Shown: piece by piece, positions 10,001-23,500 of the stretch
Layout: every line of letters begins with the position of its first letter
Position numbering within the stretch: position 1 is the stretch's first letter
Source of the DNA: Chlorella sorokiniana
Taxonomy: Eukaryota; Chlorophyta; Trebouxiophyceae; Chlorellales; Chlorellaceae
NCBI GenBank assembly: GCA_025917655.1
Contig: CP084613.1
Span: forward strand, 248,001 to 312,000
Reading direction: 5' to 3'
DNA length: 64,000 nucleotides
Notes under the pieces: generated by a model
Seen by the model: the letters and a program-made list of their open reading frames with translations, nothing else
The model's database searches: none
Told to the model about the DNA's origin: nothing
Program-made: the position numbers and the translations under genes

Positions 10001-13000
10001 TGTGTCCATGCCCCTGCCCAGTCAGTCTGACATTCCGCGCTTTCCTCCCCTGCTTCGACATTCCGCGCTTTCCTCCCCTGCTTTCCTCCCCAGGTGGGAC
10101 GAGGAGGTGTTTGGGCTGGAGTACGACCTCGACCTGTTCAACATCGTGGCTGTGGACGACTTCAACATGGGTGCGGTACAGCGTTGTACTTCAACCTGAG
10201 GGCGGTACAGCTTTGTATGGTGCCGCACCGCAGCGGCAGTGCAGCAACGGCAGGGCAGCTGCAGCGCACACGCGGTGCAGCACGGGGATATAGGCTGACC
10301 TGGCAGTGGCTGGGAGGGCGGCCTCCTGTACGGGCCAACCACAGCTTCCGCCACGTCGGGCGGCACGATACCGCTGCCCTGCCAGCGCTAGCCCGGCATC
10401 ACCCCGCCGAAGCGTGCTGCAGGCCCTGCCCGCCCGCCTCGCTGTGCACCTTTCATGCATCCCCCCCAAGAAACACCCCCCCCACCCCCACCCCCACCCC
10501 CACCCCCCCCCCCCCCCCCACCCAGGCGCCATGGAGAACAAGTCGCTCAACATCTTCAACTCCCGCCTCGTGCTGGCCACCCCGACACCGCCACCGACGG
10601 CGACTTTGCGCGCATCGAGGGTGGGTGGTGGGTAGCATGGGGGAATGGGAAGGGGGGCCATGGCTGTGCCCTTGACTGTCCCCTGTTGTGCACCGCCCAC
10701 TGTCAGCCCGCCTGGGTGCACCTGCGCCAGCTCGACCCAGTCCAAGTTTTCCTTTTCCCTTTCGTCACTCTACCCGTGCTTGCACCCCCTCCCTGGGCAG
10801 GCGTTGTCGGCCACGAGTACTTCCACAACTGGACAGGCAACCGCGTGACGTGCCGCGACTGGTTCCAGCTGACCCTCAAGGAGGGGCTGACCGTGTACCG
10901 CGACCAGGTCAGCGACGCCGCAGGCAGTACATGCAGCACATGCAACAGTACAGTGTTTAGCGACCAGTGCGAGCAGCGCTAGCGGCACAGCATGGCAGTG
11001 CCAGGGCGGCTGGGGGTGCAGGCGGCGCCGGCAGCGCTGCGCGATGCACGTCTCGCCAGTGCAGGTGGCACAGGAACGCTCGGCGAGCTGTCCGCTCTCC
11101 CCGCCTCAATCTGGCTGCCATTTCCGCCGGCAATCATCTCCGCCGCCCTGATCCTCTTTGGTGCAGGAGTTCAGCGCTGACATGAACAGCCGGCCTGTCA
11201 AGCGTGTGGAGGATGTGTGCCGCCTGCGGGCGGCCCAGTTCTCTGAAGATGCAGGTGAGACCCACAGCTGGATGATGCCAGCAGGCTCTGGATGTTACAG
11301 CTGCCGCCTTCCCGGCAGCCTGCCGAACCTCCTTGCTGCCCGCGGCCGCGCCGCCGTTTTCTCTGCTCAATGCTTGGGGTGCGCTGCGCTGCAAAGCCCT
11401 TGGCCTCCCGGCCCCTCACCTCGCTGCTTCCTTGACAACAACAACATGTCGTGCCCACTGCCTCCCACAGGCCCCATGGCTCACCCCATCCGCCCGAGTC
11501 CTACATCAAGATGGACAACTTCTACACCCTGACCGTGTATGAGAAGGGTGAGGAATTAGTTTTTTGTTGTTTTTTTTTTTTTTTTGTTCATGTGTCCCTG
11601 CCTGGAGAGGCTGGTTGACTTTGGTGGCGGCGCTGGCGCAGCTCACGGCAGCTACGCTTCAGAGTGATGCATGCTGAAGGGCAGCCCGCAACGCATCTCG
11701 CCCCGCCCTGCCCCTTGCCTCCCAGCCCCTCGCCCCGCAGCGCCTCACCGCCTCCGTGTTCCTCATGAACCTTGTTGCTTGTTTCCCGCCCGCAGGCGCT
11801 GAGGTCGTGCGCCTGTATGAGGCGCTGCTGGGCAAGGAGGGCTTCCGCAAGGGCATGGACCTGTACTTCCAGCGCCACGACGGCCAGGTGCGGTACAACC
11901 AGGCGGTACTGCACAGCACCGTTGCATCGCCCCAGCAGCATTTCATCGCTGTCGCCAGTGCTGCTCCCAGGCGGCCGCTGCGGCGTGCCAGCAATCCCTT
12001 CTGGTCCTCGGCAACGGTATTGTGCTGCATCTGCTGCCTGGCTGCAGGCCGTGACTTGCGACGACTTCCTGGCAGCCATGGCTGACGCCAACGGCGAAGA
12101 CCTGTCTGCCCTCTCGAGGTGGGAGGGCTGGGCTGCTGCATGCTGGGAATGGGCAGAAGTCGGTGTGTGTGTGGTGAACCATGCTGGCCATGCTGGCCTG
12201 GCGACGGCACGGCAAGCCGCGGACATGCCTTGGGCAGCCCTGTAGCAAGCAGTTATGGTAGTCACCGCCCCTCAGTGCACCTTGATGCGCCTGCCCCTCG
12301 TGTCCTGGCCCTGATGTACTGCCATGTACCGCTGTCCCACGGTGCAGGTGGTACGGCCAGGCTGGCACCCCGCGCCTGACTGTCACCGCCGATTACAACG
12401 CCAGCGAGAGGACCTATGCGCTGCGCTTCAAGCAGGTGACTCTTGGTGTCCCCTGTGCCCGTGCTTGGTGTTTCTATGGCTCTTTTGGCATCTTCCTTTC
12501 TGCGTCTCTGCCCCCGTGCTTTAGCATCCAGGCTGTGGATTTGCAGCACTGTGCAAGCCGGCCCCTGCTGCGCCCCCTTGTGCCAGCAGCTGGGCCTGCT
12601 CACACCCTGGCTGTGCCCACCTTGCCTGCCAACCGCAGACCACGGCCCCCACCCCGGCCAGACGGACAAGGTGCCGCTGCTCATCCCAGTGCGAATGGGC
12701 CTGCTGGGGCGGGACGGCAAGGAGCTGCCCCTGAAGCTGAAGGGGTGAGCCTGCTGCTGCGCAGAGGGCCGCAGAGCATTCAGCTGCTGCTTAAGGGCCA
12801 AGCGGCGCTGCGGCCCGACCGCCCTGCGTGTGTTGCGCCGGCGACTACAGTTCATGAGCCCTGCCGCTGCCATAGTCGTTCCCACACCGTCACATCGTCC
12901 CCCCCCCCGCACCCACCCACCCACCCCCTTCCTGCAGCGGCGAGGCCCTTGGCACCGAGACTGTGCTGCGCGTCAGCGAGGAGGAGCAGGAGTTTGTGTT

Positions 13001-16000
13001 TGAGGAGGTGCCCGAAGCCCCCGTGCCTTCCCTGCTGCGCGGTTTCTCAGGTGAGCCGCCGCTGCCCCCCTCACGCACCTCCATCCCCATGCAATCCCCT
13101 TCCACCGCCACCCACAAAAATTGCCGCCCTTAAAAAACGAAACAGCCAGCCCACATGGTCCGCTGCAAGCATTGCGGATTGATTGCCAGTCCCTGTCGGT
13201 GTCGCCGTTGCGCTGCATCGCGGCTGCTTGCCCGCTCGGATGAGCGCTGTGTCGCCTGCGCCTGCATGCCGCGTTGCCCTGCCGCTTCACCGCAAAGTGT
13301 GGCACCACCAGCCTTTACAAGAGTTGCGTGCTTGCAATGTTGTGGCGCAGCCCCCGTCCGCATCTCGCTGGAGGGCCAGACGGACGAGGACCTCCTGCAC
13401 CTGCTGGCCCACGACACTGGTGCGCTGTGCCTGCTGTGCTACGCTTTGGATGCTGCGCCCCGCTTTGGATGCTGTGCACGCTGCTTCCTGCTTCGCATGC
13501 TGGGCGGCTTCGCCTGCTGCTGCCGCCAGGCCTCGTGTGCAAGCTGCTGCAGGGTCCTTGCCTGCAAACGCAGACTCCCAAACCCACCCACTCACCCGCA
13601 GACTCCTTCAACCGCTGGGAAGCCGGCCACATTCTGGCCAAGAAGCTCATGCGCTCGCTTTACGCAGCGGCCAAGGCCAGCAACGAGGTGCGCGGGGGCA
13701 GCTGTTTTGCCCCAACGGTGTCTGAGCACAGCCCGAACACGTGGGAAGCTGGCGGGCACACCCTTTCCAACCTGACTGGCGCTTGCCTGTCTGCTGCCAA
13801 TGCACGTATGCCTGACTAGCATTGTGCCTTTTGCCGTGTGCAGGGCAGCATCGCGGAGCGACTGCGGGCGGCGGGCGGCGTTGACCCCAACCTCGTCAAT
13901 GCGTACCGCTCCCTGCTGACCGGTGAGGCGGATTAGAACCAGCACTGCAGCGGCACCGCCTTCTCCCGAACGTCCTGCATGTCTTTCTGGACCCTGCCTC
14001 TGCCCCACCAGAGAGCCCCTGCCAGCCTCTGCCACTTCCTCTTCTCCACTGCCCCCTCACTCGGCAGCAGCCTCCCACTCATGCTCATGCAACCCGCCCA
14101 CGCTCCCATTCCTCACACGCCCCCCCGCCATCACCACCACACACACACCTCCCCCAGACCCGCGGGTGGACGGCACCTTCAAGGCCTTTGCCGTGTCGCT
14201 GCCCGAGACCAGCGAGCTGGTTGACCGCATCCCCGAGGCAGACCCGGCAGCCCTGTACCAGGTGGACTCCGTGTTTTTCTGGCTGCGTGTGCATGTTTTT
14301 TGGTGGTGTATGAGTCTGTGGGTGTGTTGGTGTGTTTTTGGGGGGAAAGGGGGCTCGTGGTAGTCCGCTGCTGATTGGGCAAGGCTCGCCCTACCGCCGC
14401 TTCCTTCCCGGCCCGACTCGCTCCGCCTGCTCTCCTGCACCCAAACTGCGCCAGGTGCGCGAGTTTGTGACCCGAGAGCTGGCGCTGCAGCTGCGCCCGG
14501 AGCTGGAGGCGGCGGTCAAGGAGAACGACTCTGGTGGGCTCCCGCCCCTGCCCGTGCATGCCTGCATGACTTCGCCCATGATGGCTGGGGTGTGGGTGCC
14601 GCCCAACTCTGTCCACCCTTGAAGGGAGCCAGAGCAGGCGCAGCAGCAGCGGCGGCGGCCGACCTGCCCTCCTCCCCTGTCGCCCTCTGTTTTGGCCATA
14701 CACCGAAACACTGCGCCTGCCACCCACTGTCACCTCAGCCCCGGGAGAGGCTTACGAGTTCAATGCGGCGGCCAGCGCGCGGCGAGCGCTCAAGAACAAG
14801 GCACTAGTGAGCCGAGGCAGCCGACTGAACCTCGAATGACTGAAGATGCTGCACCGGCACCTCCCAACCTGACTCACTGCAGACTGAGCCCAGCAGGGAG
14901 CGGCCGGCGGCGCTCTCAGTCTTTGCCGCACACGTCAAGCCTGCGCGTGCCCTGCAATCGTGACAACAACACATACCCTTGCCACACATCCAACCGCTGC
15001 AGGGCTACCTTGCAGCGCTGGGCGAGCCGGAAGTTACGGAGCAGCTGCTGCGCGCCGCTTCCGGGAAGCCACCAACATGACGGACGAGATCGCGGCGCTG
15101 GCGGCCTTGGACCGCGCGGGTAGGTGGCCGCCCCGCCAGCCGGGAGCCCTCAGATCCTGCAGCGCTTCGGGCGTGGGTGGGGGCGCGTGGTGGTGGGGTT
15201 CTTAGGGCTGCTTGCAGCTTGACCAGAGTGCCTGCGACTTGCCTCGCACATTGCAATCTGCATACCAGCCAACTGCCAATTCGGGCTGGTGAAGGCAGAT
15301 AAAATCAATCTACGCAGCACAGTGCCCCTCACTAAGCAATCAATCAATCTGCGCGGCTCAGTGTTCGTCACTGGTTGGGTTCCGCTCCCTGCTCCCGCGT
15401 GCCGCAGGCGGTGTGCTGGGAGCGGCCCCAGGCCTGGTGGAGGCGCGAGCCACCGCCCTCGGCGCTTTCTACTCCAAGTGGGAGAAGGAGCCGCTCGTGC
15501 TGCTCAAGTGGCTGGCGCTGCAGGCAGGCCGACTCTCTGCGTGTCCGCTGCGCCTCTCTTTGCTGGTCCTGGCTTCTCTTGCCTTGTCGGCCTGTGTTGC
15601 TGGGGCCTCAGGTTTGATGGTTGGCAGTACAGAAGCAGGACGTGGCATGCGCGCGGGGCTGGGCTTGATCAACGCCAGTGAAGCGCCTTGTTCCAACCAG
15701 CCCCCACACATGCACTGCCCTCCCACCCCACCCACCTCACACACACATTGACGCTCCCGACTGCAGGCGGGCAGCAACGTGCCGGGCAACCTGGCGGCGG
15801 TGCGCGAGCTCATGCAGCACCCCGCCTTCAGCATCAACAACCCCAACAGCTGCTACTCCCTCTTCCTCGGCTTTGCCCGCTCCCGGTCAACTTCCACGCG
15901 GGTGAGGAAGGCGACTGGGCGCCCTGGTCCCGGGGCGGCGTCGCACTCCGTGCCATCCATGCTCTCCATGATCTTGCGTTCTTGCCCAGTCGGGGTGCAA

Positions 16001-16803
16001 AGTCGCCGGCGTTTGGCTGGGCCCCAGCATGGTCCGGCCGGTTGGGAAGGCCAGTCGGCTAGTGGAAAACGGGCTAAAGAATTGTTTCTAGACTTTGGAC
16101 CATGATAATTGGTGACCCTGCCCCTGCACAAGCTGCCGGCCCGCCTGTTGGCGTCTGCCCCCGCTCACTGCCGCTGCGCGCCCCCCTCCCCACGCTGTGT
16201 CCCCATATGCGCAGCCGACGGCAGCGGCTACGAGTTCATGGGCGATGCTGTGCTTACCGTGGACAAGCTGAACCACCAGGTGACTCCTGCTCCTCGGCGT
16301 GTTTTGCCTCCTTTTTTTTTTTTTTTTTTTTTTTTTTAGCAGCGTTCAAGGGCAGGAAGCTGTCGTATGGCGGGCCCCGCAGCGAGTACTCACTCAGCGC
16401 TGTTGTTGCGGCTCCACCTCCCCCTTTGCCAGGTCGCCTCCCGTCTGGTGTCCGCCTTCACCACGTACAAGCAGTACGACCTGGAGCGCCAGGTGCGTAC
16501 CGCTTGCATGCGTACCGCCACGGACTGATGTGTTTACCGCGGCCTCTGGACCTGCGTACTATATCTGCCTGCACCGCTTCTGGCTAACGTCTGCTGAGCG
16601 TGCCCGCCAAGGGGGTGCAAGGTCCGCCCCCCACACACACACCCCACACACACACACACGCGCACTGCCGCTGACCCATGCCCACTCGCCTGCCGTTTCC
16701 TGCCTCGCAGGCCATGATGCGGGCGCAGCTGCAGCGCATCATTGACACGGAGGGGCTGTCTGAGAATGTGTACGAGATTGTGAGCAAGAGCCTGAAGGCT
16801 TGA
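7089..16803 (+). CDS. PepN-type M1 aminopeptidase (alanyl aminopeptidase)
   Basis: A zinc aminopeptidase that removes N-terminal residues from peptides. Across roughly 25 exons the protein follows E. coli PepN end to end: [20 protein letters not shown], the exopeptidase motif [15 protein letters not shown], the zinc site [20 protein letters not shown] followed by [11 protein letters not shown] (HEXXH plus distant Glu, about 10803-10895), [12 protein letters not shown] with the catalytic Tyr region, [14 protein letters not shown], the DUF3458 region [31 protein letters not shown] and ASRLV at the C-terminus. The stop is at 16801. I start it at 7089: exon 7089-7158 ([20 protein letters not shown]) joins in phase to 7488-7639, giving an Ala/Ser/Arg-rich leader like a plastid or mitochondrial transit peptide; the internal Met at 7604 is the alternative. 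Three single-base frame slips lie in C runs (10580-10583, 11493-11495, 15882-15884) within conserved sequence. Confidence 0.92.
10029..10092 (+). repeat. Intronic tandem duplication, about 28 bases
   Basis: The unit gacattccgcgctttcctcc is present twice in direct succession, with a partial third copy running into the acceptor of an aminopeptidase intron. The duplication has extended the polypyrimidine tract. Confidence 0.75.
10474..10525 (+). repeat. C-rich low-complexity tract before a splice acceptor
   Basis: Runs of C broken by single A bases (a CCCCCA-type repeat) form the polypyrimidine tract of the intron that ends immediately before the GAMENKSL exon. Length here may be uncertain in any assembly. 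Confidence 0.8.
16312..16337 (+). repeat. Poly-T run of 26 in an aminopeptidase intron
   Basis: An uninterrupted T run directly followed by AG. It lies in an intron near the 3' end of the aminopeptidase gene. A shorter T run (11570-11585) lies in another intron of the same gene. Such runs are unusual in DNA this rich in GC. Confidence 0.8.
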
Positions 16804-17511
16804 GTGGCGGCATGGAGGCGCCTGGCTGTCACAGCATCGCGATGCCAGTGCTGCCTGGCAGACCTTCCAGCAGGGTTCTTGGGAATGATGCGGGCTGCAA
16901 CTCGCACCCTTCGTGCTCTCTGGCTCTGCAATCTTGGCTGTGGGCAGCTGCCCACTGTCTGCATTTCATTTGTCTGCCAGCCTTGTCGGCAATCAATGCC
17001 GCCACAATACCTGCCGGCATACAAGTTCTTCCTCAATTTTCAACGCCCTCTGCATGAGATGTACCTCGCCTGACTGCAATTCTTTCTGGGGCTTCAACCA
17101 CAAGGATTGAATGCAGGCATTCAATGGAGGCATGCCCAGGCTGCCACCCATCTGACGCGACCTGCCTGCTGTCGCCGGTGACAGGTGGCACATCTGACAG
17201 TGTCGTTCTTCGCAGTTGCTCACATCGGCTGTCCATTGACTGCGGGTGCCACTGCAAGCGGTGGGAGCCCGGAAGCTGCGAGCACGTTGACTCGAGTTCT
17301 GATCGCCCGGCCGCCCGTGGCCAAACCCCGCCGTTGGCCGGATACTCTGCGATTAGCGGCTGAAGAAGTTGCTGGAACATCGGCGGAGGCCAGCAACACC
17401 GAGCCGACGGGCGGGCGGCGACCCGCTGCCGCCGCTGCCTGTAAACTCCACACCATCCGCCCTGAGTCCGCCCCTTTTCTCTAGCTTGAGGTGGGCACGT
17501 TGCGGCCAGCC
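16804..17511 (+). other. Intergenic: aminopeptidase 3' region and FAM91 upstream region
   Basis: About 700 bases with no conserved coding segment. It probably holds the 3' untranslated region of the aminopeptidase gene and the promoter of the FAM91 homologue. A TGTAAA sits at 17439-17444, resembling the green-algal TGTAA polyadenylation signal, but it is nearer the next gene. Confidence 0.4.
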
Positions 17512-20500
17512 ATGGCGACCGAAGAGTACCTGCACAAGTTCATCGCCAGCGGCAAGCGCTTCCACGAGCTGCCTGAACGGTTCAGGCAGACCGTGTCAGA
17601 AGACGACTGGAAGCGGCGGTGAGCACCCACTATAGCTGCCGCAGCAGCAGCCGAGCCCCGCCTGCAGCCATTTTTGCACTGTTCTTGCGGAACCATCCAT
17701 GTACAAGTCGCTGCACCGTCCCAGCTAGGCTTGCCTACGCCCTCAAAGGCTCTCCTGGCAGAGAAGCCGTCACCGCTCCGTTGCCAACCGCCCCCCCCGC
17801 CCGCCCGGCTGCTCGCAGAGTCAAGGACTTCTGCATCCACCGCGGATACTCGTGGGTCGCCTCCCAGGCCAACAGCGCGTGCAGCGAGGCAGACTACTAC
17901 GAGGAGCTTGTGCGCTTCTACCGCTCGCAGAAACGGGTGCGTTGGCAGCTACCTCCATATGTTGTTTGCCAGGTTGAGAGGCTTGAGGAGGGAGCAGCGC
18001 GGTTTGGCTGATACGGATCGACATGCGGGCGACGTCATGCAGTGCTGGGCAGTGCAGAGTAACAGGAAGCAGCAGGGAAGGGCCGGTGGCGTCGCCAGCA
18101 GTGTGCTGCTGGCTTGCAGCCTCACTGCATCCCGTCTGTCCGCTACACCAGCCGCCCCCATCCCTTTCTACCGCAGCTCTTTCCCTACCACCTGGGCGAG
18201 TTTGTGTGTCGCCAGATGCGGCTCACGCCGTTCAAGTACTACACAGTGAGGGGGCAGGGGGTGCCTGCCTGGCTCCCGATATCGCCGAGTGTTGCTGTGT
18301 GTGCCGCAGGCTGGCAGTGCCTGCTGCCTGCTGCTGGGGCCCAGCCCGATGCGTGACATCCTCTTTCCTCCCTCACGCATTCCTCCGCAGAACATTTTGT
18401 ATGATTCCATGAAGGAGGATCACCCGTACGACTCAATACCCAACTTCACGGTGAGCCGCCGCACCGCTGGCTGCCAGCCGTGCGCCGGGCCTGCCAGCTG
18501 TTTCACGCGCAGTCCTGACCTTCACCTGCGGGCGACGTAGCAATGGCTGCATGCATCAAATGCTTTGGGAGACATCCCCACCAGCACTGCCCCTCCTTTT
18601 CACTGCCGCAGGCGGCTGACATTGTCCGGGTCATGGGCATCGGCCGGAATGAGTACATAGCCACCATGGTGCAGGTGTGTGTGTGTGTGGGTGTGTGGTT
18701 GTGTGCTTGCGTGTGTGTGGGTGGGGGGGGGGGGGTGTGGGGGTGTGGGGGAGGCGCATACATAACATTTATCAACAGTAGTAATCAACTGCTGATCGCG
18801 GCTGCTGCCGCTGGCGGTGGGAACGGACTGTCGGCAGTGCGGGGGCATGAACAAGCTGCTGATCTTGGCTGCTGCCGCTGACGGCGGGAACGGACTGTCG
18901 GCAGCGCACCCGGGCAGGCCGGCTGACCCAGCAGGCCAGTGCTCCCCACGGTCTCATTTTTCGCTGTGCGACTGCGCAGGCCAAGAGCAAGAAGCTGATG
19001 TGGCGCATGAACAAGGGGATTGTGAAGGACCTGCTGCCGCAATCGCCGCTCAACATCCAGATCGGTAGGCCGCTGCACTGTGGCGTGGTGTGCCTGCCAC
19101 GCTGTGCTGGCAGGCTGCGCATCATGCCAGCCTTCCTCTGTGTGCCTTAACAATTCAACTGCCTTTAACGAACTGCGTGTGCCGACTGTGTGCTGCACAG
19201 ATTCTTGGTGGCTGGTCCATGTGGTGAACCTTGAGAGGCAGAGTACCGCCAGCTGGACCCCACAGAGGCCACGGTGCGCCTGCGGTACCGCAGCAGTATG
19301 TTGAGGAGCATTGCTGGGGCAGGCCCCACGCGCGGGGTTATTGGTGTGGCGGTGTCCTGACTGCGATCTATCCGCAGCCAGGGGCCTGCGCATGGCGCTC
19401 CAGCTTGCTCTTAGCCCCCCCCCCCCCCACCCCACCCCCGCCCAACCTTTTGACTGTCCCCGAGCCCCACCCACCTACCCCCACCCGGACCCCCTCCCAC
19501 ACCGACCTTCGCAGGTGTGCCACATTGCCGCACGCCCAGGGGGAGCGCGCTACGCCGACCTCAACGGCATGGCGGTACGCCAGCTGTACCAGCGGGGACT
19601 GGTATGGCTGGAGGTGCCGGTACGGCCCGAGGACCATGTTTCCGTGCCGCCGCTGGAGGTGAGTAGGGCTTGAGGAAGCGGGCGGGCACCTGCAGCAAAT
19701 ATGAGGAGATGAAGAAGCTGGAGGGGATCCTGTTGGTTTCCTGGGTACCACCGCCTCTTTCCTGCTGCAGCCTGCCACATTGATGGGGGAACCAAGTCCC
19801 CTTAGACGGTCCAGCATGCGCAGTCCAGCATGCACGTGGAACCGCCTGGATACTGCGAGGAACACAAAGGTTCTGGCTGCTTCACCCCTCCACACCGCCC
19901 CCTCCCACCTCACTGACAGGGCTTTGTGTCAAACAAGACCACCACAGCGGCCACTGCAGCCGACCCCCTCGAGACGCTGCTGTACCAGGTACGCAGCTCT
20001 CACTGCACTTTTCAGTGTGGAACGCGTATAGAGCGTACAGATCAATGCTGGTTGCCAACCACCCGCCTGCCGCTGTGCTGCTGCCGCACTTGCCATCTCC
20101 ACCAACTGTCTCGCTTCCTTCCTTTCCTTCTTCCTGCAGATCTTTGTGGCTGCCTCTGACCGAGTCACTGTGGCCAAGCTGGCCGACATCCTGAATGTGG
20201 ACGTCGCCACGCTGAGGCACGCTGGGCTGCTTTCTTCCATCCATCCATCCTTCCTTCCTTCCTTCCTTCCCTGTGTGAACTTCCAACCTGTCTCTGGCCG
20301 CCTGAGAGCGGGGCTCACACTTCTTGACTTGATCCGGGCACATTGTACCTCTGCCCTTAACGCCGCTCCAGTTGCAATGGCCTTTGGATACATCCCTTCA
20401 CCTGCCCGCGGCTGCCGTTCCTCACACCCGTTCGGTCCCCCCCCCCTCCTGCTGTGTCCAGGGTGGCCATCTCCATGGCCTGCCGCCTGCGCTTCTGCCG

Positions 20501-23500
20501 CAAGCTGGATGTGGACGAGGCGGGCGCGCTGGGCTCGCCCACCGCCTCGCTGGCGGCGGCGGGGCTGGAGGCCTTGGACCTTGATGCCATGCTGAGGTGA
20601 GGCACGAGGGGGCAGGTGGTGACAGCGTGTTCATCTCGCGGTGACGAGGTGGACGCATGGCTGCCATGCTGCAGGGCTCCTGGGGCAGTCGTGCCTGCTG
20701 CATGTGCCCAGATGTGTGTAGGGGAGTGCAGCAGTGCTGTTGCCACGCTAAGGAGGGCAGCGGGGGAAGCAAAGCCTCCGTGGACGAGGCTGCCGCGGGG
20801 GCGCCTTGCCTGCTGCGGCTGCTGGGCTCTGTGCTGGGGAGGGTTCGCGCGAAGAATCGTTTAAAGGAGTGTGGACCAGGTGCGGCACTGTTGCACGGGC
20901 TTGCGGCAACGACAGCTGACCCCCTCCCCCCTCCCAACAACGCAGGAGTCCTGAAGCGGCAGGCCTCGCCGACGGCCCTGGAGACACGCCGCACGTCGAC
21001 GCCGACGCCGGCGGCCAGGGCGGCAGCGGCATCGCTTTCGTGGTGGATGCTGAAGTGCGCTGCGCTGCGCTGTGCTGCGCTGCGCTGCGCTGTGCTGTGC
21101 AGCTCCTCCAAGCGGCGGCCGCCACTTGCCTGACCATTTTGTCTGCCGGTGTTGCAGCAGACGTGGGACCCCTTCAGCTGCGCGTAGCGGGCCCCGATGC
21201 GGGGCCTCGCTGTCAACTGCATGCCTGCTGACGTTCTCGCTCCCCCACTTTCACCTTACTGCCCCCATCCCGCAGGTCACCGGCTTCTTGATGATGGGAG
21301 CCCTGACCCCCAACTGCAAGAAACACTCAGGCGAGCGCCAACGCGGCATGTGCGGCCCGGACCAGCGCACGAGCGTCGGGCGCCTGCAGCCCCGCTCCTG
21401 TTGCTGCATGCCTGGTCCCCGCCTGGCCTTGGGCCCCAGTCCACCCACCCGCACCCACCCGCACACACCTGCACATACTCACACACACACACGCAAAATG
21501 AACGGTCAGCCCCACGCCCTCCCCTTTGCCGCAGTGACGCTGTTTGAGGGGGCCGGGTGTATGGCGCCGACGTGATTGCTGAGCTGGTGGAGGAGCTGCA
21601 TGCCAGCGTGGCGCTGGGGGAGGGGTTTGAGGGCGAGATGCGCTCCTTGGTCGACTACGCCAGGTGGGCTTGCGGGCGTGGGTGTGGGCGGGTGACAGCA
21701 TGGTTGTGTTACGGGGAGCTGGGACGCATGATACTTCATGTGCATGCCCCCATGGTAGTATTGCGCCCCAGTCCCCTCCCCATCACCACCACAAAAATCA
21801 GCGCCAGCTCATTTCAACCGCCACCACCGTTGCAGACACACATGCCTCCCCCCCAAACAGGTCTCTGGCTCTCGTGCTGGACTGCATCCGCTCCTGCGCC
21901 GGCGGCAGGCCCATCGAGCTGCTGCGCAAGGAGAGCCTGGCGGGGATGCCGCCGCCCCAGGCGCGCCGCCGCTGCCGCCACTGCTGTTGCCCGCGCGGCG
22001 GCCTCGCTCAGGCCGGCTCCTTTGCTGCTCCCATCCTGCGGCGCTCCCTGGTCCAGAGCGGAGGGGTGGTTGCTTGACATGTCTGCTTGGGCTGCATCTC
22101 CTATCCCCTGCACACACATCTTCGGACACACATATGTTTTCGCACATGCACCCACAGACCCCATCACCGCCCGCCCTGCCGCATGCAACCCAGCCCCGCC
22201 CGCCTTCCCCCTGCAGGCCTTCCGCATCCTCAGCCACAGCTACGGCGTGGTGCTGCCCATCACCGGCCTGGCCTTCCCGCCCCTGCCCCTCTCCCGGCCC
22301 GCCCCCCGCCCCCCGTCAGCTACGGCCCCTCCTCCGCCGCACAGACGCCCTGGCTGCAGCTCGCTCTGTATGCGGCGGCGGGCGCAGGGCCAGCCTCGCT
22401 GGTGCTGGCCGCGGGGCAGCAGCTGCGGCGGCTGCCGCAGCAGCTGCGGGCGCCACGCGCGCGCTGCTGTGGCCTTGGGACGCTGGAGCAGTGCGGGCGC
22501 AGGTGGGATGGGTGGGTGGGTGGGGGCGGGAGGGGTGCGTTTCTGGGGCGTGGGAAGGACCGCCTGTGCTCTCTGCTCAGCCCCCTTGCGACAAGGGGGC
22601 GGGGCTGGATGCCGCACACTGTGTTACAGTGTTGTTGGCAAACCGGAGCCCGGCCTGGCAGGAGCCTTCCTGGCACACCCCGGGCTCATTGCTGCACCGC
22701 CCGACCCCCACCGCGCCCTCGCTGCGCCTGCTGCCCTCCCCCTCCGCAGAACCTGCCCGTGGTGGTGGAGACGCAGTTCTTGCTGCACACGCTCAACGAG
22801 TACCTGCAGCGCACCCCGCTGCTGGTGCAGGCGCTGGCGCTGCCGCCGCCTGGGCAGGCCGGCGCCCCTCGCTCCGGCGCCGCTGCCCGCCAGCAGCTCA
22901 GCGACGCGCCGCCGCTGGTGACATTGGATGTGCCGCTGCCGCTGGCTCCCGGCCGCCTGCTGCTGCCGCTCCTGGAGACCGCGGCGGCTCCGCAGAGAGC
23001 GGGGGCGGCGGCGGCAGCGGCTGGAATCCGTTTGAGTCGCCGCAGAGTTCGCCGGGCGGCGGCGGCAGCGCCAGCCCGGCAGCGCCTGCCGAGCCTGAGG
23101 CAGCGGTGGGGTACCTTCCCAGCGGAGAGGCGCAGGAGGTGCAGCTGCCGCCTGGCATGGCCGCCGCGCTGACGAGGCTGGGCCTGGGCGGCAGCCTCGG
23201 CTACCTGCGTCTGCTGCAGGAGCCGCCGCCGTCTGGGGCGGGCGGCGGCGACGGCGGCGGCGACGGCGCGCCGCCCCGCCGCCCCGCTGGCTGCCGCTGG
23301 CGCTGTGGCTGGGCATGCCCATGCAGCCCTCTGAGCTGTGCGCCGCCGTGTGCTCCGCGGCGGCGGCGGGGGCTTTTTGGACGCGCCAGCTCGCCAGGCG
23401 CAGCGCGAGGGCCAGGCCACGCTGGCGGCGGCGCTCGCTCTGCTTGCTGCCGAGCACGGCGCGTGCGGCACGTGCTTTGCGGGGGCGGCCGCGACGACGA

